Virus record (IMG/VR): IMGVR_UViG_3300033144_001287
Coordinates: 1 to 26,342 of that record
Source of the DNA: a virus
Length of the DNA: 26,342 nt
Direction: 5' to 3' (one strand)
The notes beneath the pieces are model-generated. The model was not told the origin of the DNA. It made no database searches and worked only from the letters and a program-made list of their open reading frames with translations. The first letter of the stretch is position 1, and every line of letters begins with the position of its first letter. Below are positions 1-4,484 of the stretch, one piece after another. The position numbers and the translations under genes are program-made.

Positions 1-156
1 GCGATCAGGTACGTCGTAGCGATCACTGACCTTCGCGCAGCTCGCCACGCTTTGAGAGCGAAGGGGCTGACCCCCGCCGCTACGCGGTGGAATGTTCACG
101 GTTCTGTGCGCGGCGGCAAGGTTACGACAACACCAAACAAAGGAGACACACGATGA
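1..156 (+). CDS. 3' end of an unrecognised gene, cut by the window edge
   Basis: Reading frame 1 is open from the first base of the window and ends at TGA 154-156, giving the last 51 residues of a protein whose start lies outside. The end overlaps the next gene's ATG at 153 as ATGA, the same coupling used by every following gene on this strand, which is the main reason to call it real. The visible part is basic and rich in Ala, Arg and Thr (it contains RAARHALRAKGLTPAATRW). Its last residues (TPNKGDTR) are encoded by the Shine-Dalgarno region of the next gene. No family is recognised. An Arg-rich helix would suit a small nucleic-acid-binding protein, but that is a guess. Confidence 0.6.
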   Translation, partial: AIRYVVAITDLRAARHALRAKGLTPAATRWNVHGSVRGGKVTTTPNKGDTR

Positions 157-161
157 CGAAG
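134..161 (+). repeat. Direct repeat copy 1: ribosome-binding site plus start codon segment
   Basis: This 28-bp segment is identical to 532-559. It contains the Shine-Dalgarno AAAGGAG, an 8-nt spacer, the ATG at 153 and codons 2-3 (Thr-Lys). It also encodes the C-terminal NKGDTR of the preceding gene. Confidence 0.85.
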
Positions 162-554
162 GAGCGAAAGATGTACGGCCACCACCACAACCACTTGCCC
201 TCGGCATGGGACGAGGCGGGAGAGACACCCACGGGACTCTCAATCCGTTGGATGATATGTTCGCGCCTCGTTTTGACCCCAGCCGGGGTCGCTGGCCGTC
301 TTGTGATCTTCGACAAATTCAGGGGCAAGCGGGCTCTCTACGCATCGACCGCAAGGTGGGTTGTCTGCCTGGAGCGAGGCACAAGGACTACTCATTTCTC
401 ATGGGAAGTCGGGCCTGACTTCACAAGCGAGCGCAAGGCCCGCGCCTTCCTTAGAGGTGAAATTCACCTGGCTGCCCTGGGCCTCGGTGACTATGTGTGG
501 GGCGACGGAAATCTAATCAGCGGCAGTCCTGCAAACAAAGGAGACACACGATGA
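153..554 (+). CDS. Unrecognised 133-aa protein
   Basis: I do not recognise this protein. The ATG at 153 is chosen over upstream starts because AAAGGAG lies 8 nt before it and it overlaps the preceding stop as ATGA. The N-terminus is His-rich (GHHHNH, residues 9-14). Residues about 35-80 are hydrophobic with alternating strands (LVLTPAGVAGRLVIFDKF), followed by basic and aromatic segments, suggesting a small mixed alpha/beta soluble domain. No signal peptide or clear membrane segment is seen. The last residues (NKGDTR) are encoded by the translation-initiation region of the next gene, which overlaps as ATGA. As part of a coupled rightward operon with a lysozyme-like and a DUF932-like gene it is probably an accessory phage protein. 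Confidence 0.65.
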   Translation: MTKERKMYGHHHNHLPSAWDEAGETPTGLSIRWMICSRLVLTPAGVAGRLVIFDKFRGKRALYASTARWVVCLERGTRTTHFSWEVGPDFTSERKARAFLRGEIHLAALGLGDYVWGDGNLISGSPANKGDTR

Positions 555-559
555 CGAAG
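532..559 (+). repeat. Direct repeat copy 2: ribosome-binding site plus start codon segment
   Basis: Identical over 28 bp to 134-161. It supplies the Shine-Dalgarno AAAGGAG and the ATG at 551 of the 85-aa gene, and the C-terminal codons of the gene before it. Confidence 0.85.
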
Positions 560-808
560 AACAGAAGCAAGCACAGCGGTCGAGCAGCAGAGGCGAGTCG
601 TCGAGCTGTCGCCGCGCAGGCGAGCACGCCGAAGGCGCGGCCCGGAGTGCGCCCGCCCGTCCCCGCAACACCAACAAACAAAGGCGAGCACGCCGAAGGC
701 GCGGCCCGCGCCATCGTCAGTCGCGGGGAAGCTTCGTCGATGGCGCAGGCACGCCGGATGGTACGACAAGGTTTTACCAGCACCAACAAACAAAGGAGAC
801 CGCGATGA
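551..808 (+). CDS. Unrecognised 85-aa Arg/Ala-rich basic protein
   Basis: The ATG at 551 follows AAAGGAG at 8-nt spacing and overlaps the previous stop as ATGA. The product is strongly basic and of low complexity, rich in Ala, Arg, Pro and Ser. Residues 1-45 look disordered; residues about 50-75 (ARAIVSRGEASSMAQARRMV) could form a helix. It may bind nucleic acid by charge, but no family is recognised. The gene contains a decayed copy of the initiation segment (669-684) and two copies of a 26-bp repeat (619-644, 683-708) read in different frames, so it may be a fusion or rearranged product. The coding potential is less certain than for its neighbours, but the start and stop couplings on both sides support translation. 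Confidence 0.55.
   Translation: MTKNRSKHSGRAAEASRRAVAAQASTPKARPGVRPPVPATPTNKGEHAEGAARAIVSRGEASSMAQARRMVRQGFTSTNKQRRPR
619..644 (+). repeat. 26-bp direct repeat, copy 1
   Basis: Identical to 683-708 (begins GGCGAGCACGCCGAAGG). The copies are 64 bp apart, not a multiple of three, so this copy is read in a different frame from copy 2. Confidence 0.85.
669..684 (+). repeat. Decayed copy of the gene-start leader inside a gene
   Basis: CACCAACAAACAAAGG here is identical to 781-796, where it leads into the ribosome-binding site of the 64-aa gene. Here AGGAG is changed to AGGCG and no start codon follows, so it looks like a relic junction now inside the 85-aa coding sequence. Confidence 0.65.
683..708 (+). 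repeat. 26-bp direct repeat, copy 2
   Basis: Second copy of the 619-644 repeat, directly abutting the decayed leader. It is read as GEHAEGAA in this copy. Confidence 0.85.
781..800 (+). repeat. Partial third copy of the gene-start leader
   Basis: CAAACAAAGGAGAC (787-800) matches the corresponding part of the 28-bp repeats, and 781-796 matches 669-684. It provides the Shine-Dalgarno AAAGGAG for the ATG at 805. Confidence 0.75.
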
Positions 809-999
809 CCCCGCTTGGAATTGACCCGGTGGAAGCCCTGACGCAGGCGCTCGCGCTTGCGCTCACGGCACCGAGCGACGAAAAGATGAAGGAGTGTGTT
901 GAGATCGCAGAGCTGATCGCGCAGCAGCACTCGCTTACTGACGACGATGTTGCAGCGGCGAAGCAGCGATGCCTCGATTCGCTGGAGGTGGGACAATGA
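805..999 (+). CDS. Small helical 64-aa protein of unknown function
   Basis: The ATG at 805 follows AAAGGAG with a 6-nt spacer and overlaps the previous stop as ATGA. The product is acidic and predicted mostly helical: an Ala/Leu helix (ALTQALALALTAP, about residues 11-23), then a charged helix through ECVEIAELIAQQ and a third (DDDVAAAKQRCLDSLE). Two cysteines are present but no CxxC motif. Small proteins of this helical pattern are common in phage operons and generally lack assigned function. It overlaps the lysozyme-like gene as ATGA, so the two are probably co-translated. Confidence 0.65.
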   Translation: MTPLGIDPVEALTQALALALTAPSDEKMKECVEIAELIAQQHSLTDDDVAAAKQRCLDSLEVGQ

Positions 1000-1670
1000 T
1001 CGCTTCCCTCCTCATGGCAGTGGCGCAACAGCAGTCCTACTCCTGGCGCGAAACGCTCGACGCGATCCGCGTCGTGGAAACGGGAGGCTCACCGAACCTG
1101 GGCCTCGGCGCGACGGGTGACCGGGGGAAGTCGATTGGTCCGTACCAGATCGGGCAGCTCTACTACCTCGATGCGGCGTCCAGGGATCGGTCCCTGCTTC
1201 GTAACCACTACCGCCGTTGCCTCACCTCGGCGACATTCAGCGAGCGCGTCGTCCAGGCGTACATGATCCGTTATGGACGCCCGGCCTTCGAGCGCCTGAA
1301 GCGCAGCCTCGGAACTCTTGGTGATGTCGAGCAAGTTGCCCGTCTGCACAGCGGCGGTCCGCGAGGCCCGTCAAAAAAAGCGAGCCTCAGATACTGGTTG
1401 CGCGTCCGTTCGCAGCTCGAACTTCAACATCAAACTCGAAGGGATCTTTTCCGCATGGATACGGTCGGAGCAGCACTACCTAGCCGGGGGACGAAGCAGC
1501 TCGTCTGCTTCATGTGTTTAGCGAACTCGCGGAGCCAGCCAGCTACCGTCGAGGTCGTTGGGAACGGCGCATTCACATTCGTTTGCGCGGCGTGTATGAA
1601 GACCATCGAAACCGTGCGCCGTCAGCGTGACGGTGCAGAACGTCACATCTTACCGGGAGACAAGCGATGA
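996..1670 (+). CDS. Probable i-type (destabilase-family) lysozyme with C-terminal Cys4 zinc-finger-like tail; candidate endolysin
   Basis: A 224-aa protein. Residues about 18-140 carry the pattern of the destabilase/invertebrate-type lysozyme family, which cleaves peptidoglycan glycan strands: ETGG with Glu28, then GDRGKSIGPYQI with Asp42, YYLDA at 56-60, HYRRC at 71-75, YMIRYG at 89-94, ARLHSGGPRGP at 115-125 and a terminal YW. Glu28 and Asp42 occupy the places of the family's catalytic pair. Residues 170-200 hold CFMC and CAAC separated by 23 residues, resembling a ClpX-type Cys4 zinc finger. ATG 996 is chosen because GGAGG lies 7 nt upstream and it overlaps the previous stop as ATGA; an ATG at 969 in the same frame would add nine residues including an Arg, giving a more signal-like N-terminus, but lacks a ribosome site. 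The N-terminus (IASLLMAVA) is only weakly signal-like. An A7 run lies inside the gene. Confidence 0.7.
   Translation: MIASLLMAVAQQQSYSWRETLDAIRVVETGGSPNLGLGATGDRGKSIGPYQIGQLYYLDAASRDRSLLRNHYRRCLTSATFSERVVQAYMIRYGRPAFERLKRSLGTLGDVEQVARLHSGGPRGPSKKASLRYWLRVRSQLELQHQTRRDLFRMDTVGAALPSRGTKQLVCFMCLANSRSQPATVEVVGNGAFTFVCAACMKTIETVRRQRDGAERHILPGDKR
1373..1380 (+). other. A7 run forming a potential -1 slippery heptamer in the lysozyme gene
   Basis: The zero-frame codons are TCA AAA AAA GCG, so the sequence is A AAA AAA G, a classic -1 slippery arrangement. A -1 shift here would read to a stop at 1519-1521, replacing the YW motif and zinc-finger tail with about 46 other residues. No function is shown. 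Confidence 0.35.
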
Positions 1671-2893
1671 GCCTGTACAACGGGCACGATGAGTGGTGGA
1701 GGCGTCCCCTCGATGACAGCTTCTGGGATCTCGACGAGTTGGCCGTGGCCTGCACGGTGTCGAAGCGTAACGCGCTCGAAGCCACCGCCGATCTCTCTAC
1801 CTGTCGGTTCACATCGGATTGCGGAGACGAAGACCGCCGAGGGCTTCGCTTCGTCGACCTGTCGCCCGACTCGTCTGTCGGTCGAAGCCGCATGAGCTAC
1901 CACGGGTTCGGGAGGTGCGCCGAGATTCTCGGCGCACCCGTGGCGTACCTGCGAGGGTTGCCGGAGCGGGTTGCGGTCGATTGCCTGGAGGCCGGGCGCG
2001 AGCGCCTCCTTTCAAGGTCGAAGGGAAGCCTCATTCGGACGGTGCTCTACGAAAGCGATACCGACAAAGCGGGTGCCGTCGTGCGGGACATCGGTACGAG
2101 GCGCTCGGATTCGTCTCGAGTGTGGGATCTTGATGTGGTCAAGGAGCTGTTCGAGCTTCAAGAGAACGGCTGGTCCGTGGCTCCTCCGTTGCCAGCCGGG
2201 TTGAACCCCTCTCGCATTCGTGTCGCGGAGAAGGCCGACGCCAAGAGCGGAGGGTGCGTCGAGGGCCAGACCATCGCTCCGGGGGGGTTGTTCCGATCTG
2301 ACCACGATGTAACTGCCTTCATGGTTAACACTGGCGAGGTAATAGATGACGGTGAGGGTGGCCTGCTTCGGGGCCTTGTCGTCTGGAATTCTGAGGTGTG
2401 GAGCCAGCGCGAAGGGCCTGGCGGACTGATGCGTTGGGGTGACCCTTGTTCGCCGTTGGGGATCGCCGGGGGGCAGCGCCTGTGGGTCGCCGAGGGGTTG
2501 TTCAGCCCTGCTTCTGGAAATCACACGATCCTGCCAGCTTACAACGGCGCAGCAGCGGCAGACTGGTCCCTCGGCGGCTCTGCGGCATCAGCGGCGGCGG
2601 CACTCATCCGACGCGCCAAAAACCTTACGCTTGGGACCGACCTCGGGGAGGTGATCGACCACGTAGCCTCAAACCACAGCATCCCCGGCCCCGTCGTTCG
2701 TGCAGCCTGCCGATTGGCGGAAGAGAACGAAGACGGGGATCCCCGCTCCGCATGGGGGATCGTGCAGGGGCTCGGTAGGGTGGCTCAGGAGTGCCCCTAC
2801 ACCGACGAGCGCCTCTGCTTAGACCTCGCGGCGGGGGAAGTTCTGGAGTCGGCCCTAAAAGGCTTTCCGCCTTGGACATCCTACCGCTTATGA
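1667..2893 (+). CDS. DUF932-like phage protein
   Basis: A 408-aa soluble protein whose ATG overlaps the lysozyme stop as ATGA. Two segments resemble DUF932 (phage/plasmid-like) proteins: residues 81-110 (FGRCAEILGAPVAYLRGLPE), like the family's N-terminal helix pair, and residues 234-247 (LRGLVVWNSEVWSQ), like its hallmark strand with an asparagine-serine turn. Residues 120-150 contain the TVLYESDT strand. DUF932 proteins occur widely on phages and plasmids and have no settled biochemical role; involvement in DNA recombination or replication has been suggested in general. No catalytic motif or membrane segment is visible. The C-terminal 100 residues are helical and acidic. It is the last gene of the rightward operon, followed by a structured region and a terminator. 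Assignment rests on pattern recognition only and the sequence is divergent. Confidence 0.5.
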   Translation: MSLYNGHDEWWRRPLDDSFWDLDELAVACTVSKRNALEATADLSTCRFTSDCGDEDRRGLRFVDLSPDSSVGRSRMSYHGFGRCAEILGAPVAYLRGLPERVAVDCLEAGRERLLSRSKGSLIRTVLYESDTDKAGAVVRDIGTRRSDSSRVWDLDVVKELFELQENGWSVAPPLPAGLNPSRIRVAEKADAKSGGCVEGQTIAPGGLFRSDHDVTAFMVNTGEVIDDGEGGLLRGLVVWNSEVWSQREGPGGLMRWGDPCSPLGIAGGQRLWVAEGLFSPASGNHTILPAYNGAAAADWSLGGSAASAAAALIRRAKNLTLGTDLGEVIDHVASNHSIPGPVVRAACRLAEENEDGDPRSAWGIVQGLGRVAQECPYTDERLCLDLAAGEVLESALKGFPPWTSYRL

Positions 2894-2957
2894 CGCGCCC
2901 TGACGGTACAATGCGAACCCGGCGATAAACAGCTTCGTGGTGTGGCTGTCGCTGGTA

Positions 2958-3029
2958 CTAGAGGGCGCTCGGCGCGGCACCCGTACACTTGCCGCTGCCA
3001 TGTCTCCTAACAAAAAACGCGCCCTCTAG
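2958..3029. other. Nested inverted repeat (possible structured RNA or recognition site)
   Basis: CTAGAGGGCGC at 2958-2968 is perfectly complementary to GCGCCCTCTAG at 3019-3029. Inside lies a second perfect pair, GCGGCA (2974-2979) with TGCCGC (2990-2995), closing a 10-nt loop. The arrangement directly precedes the rightward terminator. It could fold in the 3' untranslated RNA of the operon, form a separate small RNA, or act as a DNA site. No convincing promoter was found immediately upstream; TACAAT at 2907-2912 lacks a matching -35. The rest of 2894-2957 shows nothing recognisable. Confidence 0.5.
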
Positions 3030-3030
3030 G

Positions 3031-3077
3031 AACCCCCCCCTCCCTCCCTGTCATCAAAGGGGGGAGGGGGTTTTTTT
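3031..3077 (+). terminator. Rho-independent terminator for the rightward operon
   Basis: A C-rich arm (AACCCCCCCCTCCCTCCC, 3031-3048) pairs imperfectly with GGGGGGAGGGGGTT (3059-3072), followed by a T7 run at 3071-3077. The U-tract is on the + strand, fitting termination of the DUF932-like gene transcript. Confidence 0.85.
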
Positions 3078-3090
3078 GTGCCCGATTGCT

Positions 3091-3112
3091 GTCGGCAATA
3101 GCGTCGGCAATA
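3091..3112. repeat. Short tandem repeat, 12-bp period
   Basis: GTCGGCAATA occurs at 3091-3100 and 3103-3112. The first copy is also part of a small ATTGC/GCAAT palindrome. It lies between two terminators; no function can be assigned. Confidence 0.5.
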
Positions 3113-3180
3113 CTCCGGGGTTAACGGACCAAATGGGGGGCTCCGTGGGGTTACGACGCACCCCCAGGGCGTTCTCAGAG

Positions 3181-3225
3181 GCTCTCCCTCCTCTTGACCG
3201 CCGGGAGGTATGCTCTCCCTCCTCT
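3181..3225. repeat. 14-bp direct repeat pair in the convergent intergenic region
   Basis: GCTCTCCCTCCTCT occurs at 3181-3194 and 3212-3225, 31 bp apart. On the - strand each reads as a purine-rich AGGAGGGAG. No start codon is usefully placed after them, so they are not called ribosome sites. Confidence 0.5.
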
Positions 3226-3227
3226 CA

Positions 3228-3303
3228 GAAAAGAGCGGGCCAGACCCACGCCAGGAAGCAGGACCGGGGAGGCAGCTCGGTCCTGCAAGCGGATCCGGCC
3301 CGC
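3228..3303 (-). terminator. Two-stem terminator for the leftward late operon
   Basis: On the - strand, just after the stop at 3310, GCGGGCC (3303-3297) pairs with GGCCCGC (3241-3235), enclosing a second perfect stem GCAGGACC/GGTCCTGC (3286-3279 with 3265-3258). The outer stem is followed by TCTTTTCT. The long loop makes the outer stem less certain than a simple hairpin. Confidence 0.5.
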
Positions 3304-3309
3304 AGAAGG

Positions 3310-3597
3310 TCAGGTTTTCTTCTTCGGACGCAGCCTGCCAGCGAGCCCGCCCGCGAGCGAGAGGACCAGGGCTCCGAGCCCCGCTCCCACGACCGGGTTG
3401 CCCGTCGCGGTGGAGGCGATCCCGCCAGCCAGGTTCGAGGCAGTTTTGCCCACATTGGTCACGGCGTCCGCGAGAACGTCGCCCACGGTGCTTTCGACCA
3501 CCTCGCCAGTGTGGGGGTCGGTGATCGAGACCACCTTCCCGAGCGCAGCGCAAGATGCGAGCAGTCCGATTGCCAGTGCGAAGAGGGCGCGTTTCAT
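3310..3597 (-). CDS. Small lipoprotein with C-terminal membrane helix; candidate unimolecular spanin
   Basis: A 95-aa protein, last gene of the leftward operon. The N-terminus MKRALFALAIGLLASC is a lipoprotein signal with lipobox Leu13-Ala-Ser-Cys16, so the mature protein would carry lipid on Cys16. A second hydrophobic stretch, about residues 68-87 (VVGAGLGALVLSLAGGLAG), is followed by the basic tail RLRPKKKT, which would place the C-terminus in the cytoplasm. Outer-membrane lipid anchor plus inner-membrane helix is the architecture of u-spanins such as T1 gp11, which join the two membranes in the last step of lysis of Gram-negative hosts. The periplasmic part (about 50 residues) is shorter than in T1. 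The ATG overlaps the upstream gene's stop as ATGA with AAGG upstream. An alternative is an ordinary small lipoprotein. Confidence 0.5.
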   Translation of the reverse strand: MKRALFALAIGLLASCAALGKVVSITDPHTGEVVESTVGDVLADAVTNVGKTASNLAGGIASTATGNPVVGAGLGALVLSLAGGLAGRLRPKKKT

Positions 3598-3791
3598 TTT
3601 GTCACCTTCGCACGCTGGCGCATCACGCAGTAGACCGCCGCGACGATTGCGAGACCAATGCAGGCTGCCGCCTGCACAACGGCCTCGTCGCTTGAGGTCA
3701 TGCGCTGAACGAGTGCCGTCATGGCCCCGGTACTGAGCAGGCCCTCCGAACTATTAAACATAGACCCCGGAGAGATCATTTTTTTTGCCAT
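3594..3791 (-). CDS. Small single-helix membrane protein; holin-like candidate
   Basis: A 65-aa protein with one hydrophobic segment at about residues 38-57 (VVQAAACIGLAIVAAVYCVM) followed by a basic tail RQRAKVTK, predicting an outside N-terminus and inside C-terminus. The ATG at 3791 has AAGGA about 10 nt upstream; internal Met5 and Met11 are less likely starts. It overlaps the lipoprotein gene as ATGA and follows another single-helix protein gene at a 16-bp gap. Size, topology and neighbours suit a small (class III-like) holin or antiholin, but no specific family is recognised. Confidence 0.45.
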   Translation of the reverse strand: MAKKMISPGSMFNSSEGLLSTGAMTALVQRMTSSDEAVVQAAACIGLAIVAAVYCVMRQRAKVTK

Positions 3792-3807
3792 TAGGAGTGT
3801 TCCTTTT

Positions 3808-4110
3808 TTATCGGGTCGCCTGGTGGATTAAAAACCACTCGGCAACGCGCCAGGCGAGCGAGCCGAAGAGGGTCAAAATACACACGGCGAGCCAACGCCG
3901 AAGTGATCGGAGTTCGAGGATGAACTCTTCGCAGGAGGCGACACGCTTCTCCAGCACGGCAAGCTGCGTGGTCAACCCCGTGGTGCCGTTGCCTCGTATT
4001 GACTCGTCCACGCGCTCCAGGCGTAGGTCGAGTTGCTCGATGACGAGCTGCATCGCGTCGATCTGCGTCTCCATCCGGGGATGCAGTATACGTTTCCTAT
4101 GACCAGCCAC
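3808..4110 (-). CDS. Coiled-coil protein with C-terminal membrane helix; lysis-associated candidate
   Basis: A 100-aa protein beginning with GTG at 4110 (GGAGCGAT just upstream); an internal ATG at codon 13 is an alternative start without a clear ribosome site. Residues 14-70 form a predicted amphipathic coiled coil (IEQLDLRLERVDESI), and residues about 73-95 (WLAVCILTLFGSLAWRVAEWF) a membrane helix. This layout resembles XhlA-type haemolysin/holin-associated proteins, in which a coiled coil is followed by one C-terminal helix, but similarity is architectural only. Its first 46 codons overlap the end of the upstream fibre gene in another frame, an unusually long overlap. It precedes the other small membrane genes and probably belongs to the same lysis group. 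Confidence 0.5.
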   Translation of the reverse strand: MAGHRKRILHPRMETQIDAMQLVIEQLDLRLERVDESIRGNGTTGLTTQLAVLEKRVASCEEFILELRSLRRWLAVCILTLFGSLAWRVAEWFLIHQATR

Positions 4111-4484
4111 ATCGCTCCGTCGCTGATTATAGTTCGATACTGCCCCTGGGAGGAGAGCGTCACGGACGTTGCCCCATTGATGGTTTGAACCCCGTTCGGG
4201 TCGAGGATGACATCGTTCGCGGCATCGTTTTTCCAGATCGTAACGACGCGGCCTTTTGCTGCATCGCCCGTAGTCGCATCGGGCAACGTCACCGTGACGT
4301 TGCCTCCTGCGCTTGCGACCGAGTACAGGTCTTTGGGAGACCCGACCGCATCGTCAACCCAGGCTGTGAAGTCTGCGGTCATCTGGGCGATGTTGAGATG
4401 CGACCGGAAGAGAAAGTTGGAGTTGATCTTTGTGGGGACGGTCTCGGAGAGGTCGTCCGTAGAGAGCAGCACTTGGTAAGTCAC
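3972..4484 (-). CDS. Small tail fibre/appendage-like protein with out-of-place C-terminal extension
   Basis: A 170-aa protein starting at GTG 4484, which overlaps the previous stop as GTGA and has GAGG about 6 nt upstream. Residues about 60-130 are strand-rich, with NVTVTLPDA, GRVVTIWKNDAANDVIL, and GQYRTIISDGAMWLVIG, a pattern typical of the C-terminal beta domain of phage fibres and appendages, which often ends near a WLVIG motif. Residues 131-170 are a Ser/Arg-rich tail that looks unlike the rest and lies entirely over the start of the 100-aa membrane protein gene in another frame. The tail may be translated overlap, or the natural stop may have been lost. It follows the C1q-like fibre gene, so both likely sit at the virion surface. 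No specific receptor is indicated. Confidence 0.55.
   Translation of the reverse strand: MTYQVLLSTDDLSETVPTKINSNFLFRSHLNIAQMTADFTAWVDDAVGSPKDLYSVASAGGNVTVTLPDATTGDAAKGRVVTIWKNDAANDVILDPNGVQTINGATSVTLSSQGQYRTIISDGAMWLVIGNVYCIPGWRRRSTRCSSSSSNSTYAWSAWTSQYEATAPRG

Noticed and set aside
517-996. - strand frame of 159 codons over the small rightward genes
   Set aside because: The rightward genes have matched Shine-Dalgarno sites and ATGA couplings. The antisense frame has none and is Arg/Cys-rich.
2901-2912. TACAAT as a -10 promoter element for a small RNA
   Set aside because: The nearest TTGGAC is 29 bp upstream, too far for a sigma-70 type promoter, and no extended -10 is present.
2888-3001. 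- strand 37-codon ORF beginning at ATG 3001 with AGGAG upstream
   Set aside because: The AGGAG is only 2 nt from the ATG, the ORF lies beyond the leftward terminator and within the inverted repeat, and the peptide has no recognisable features.
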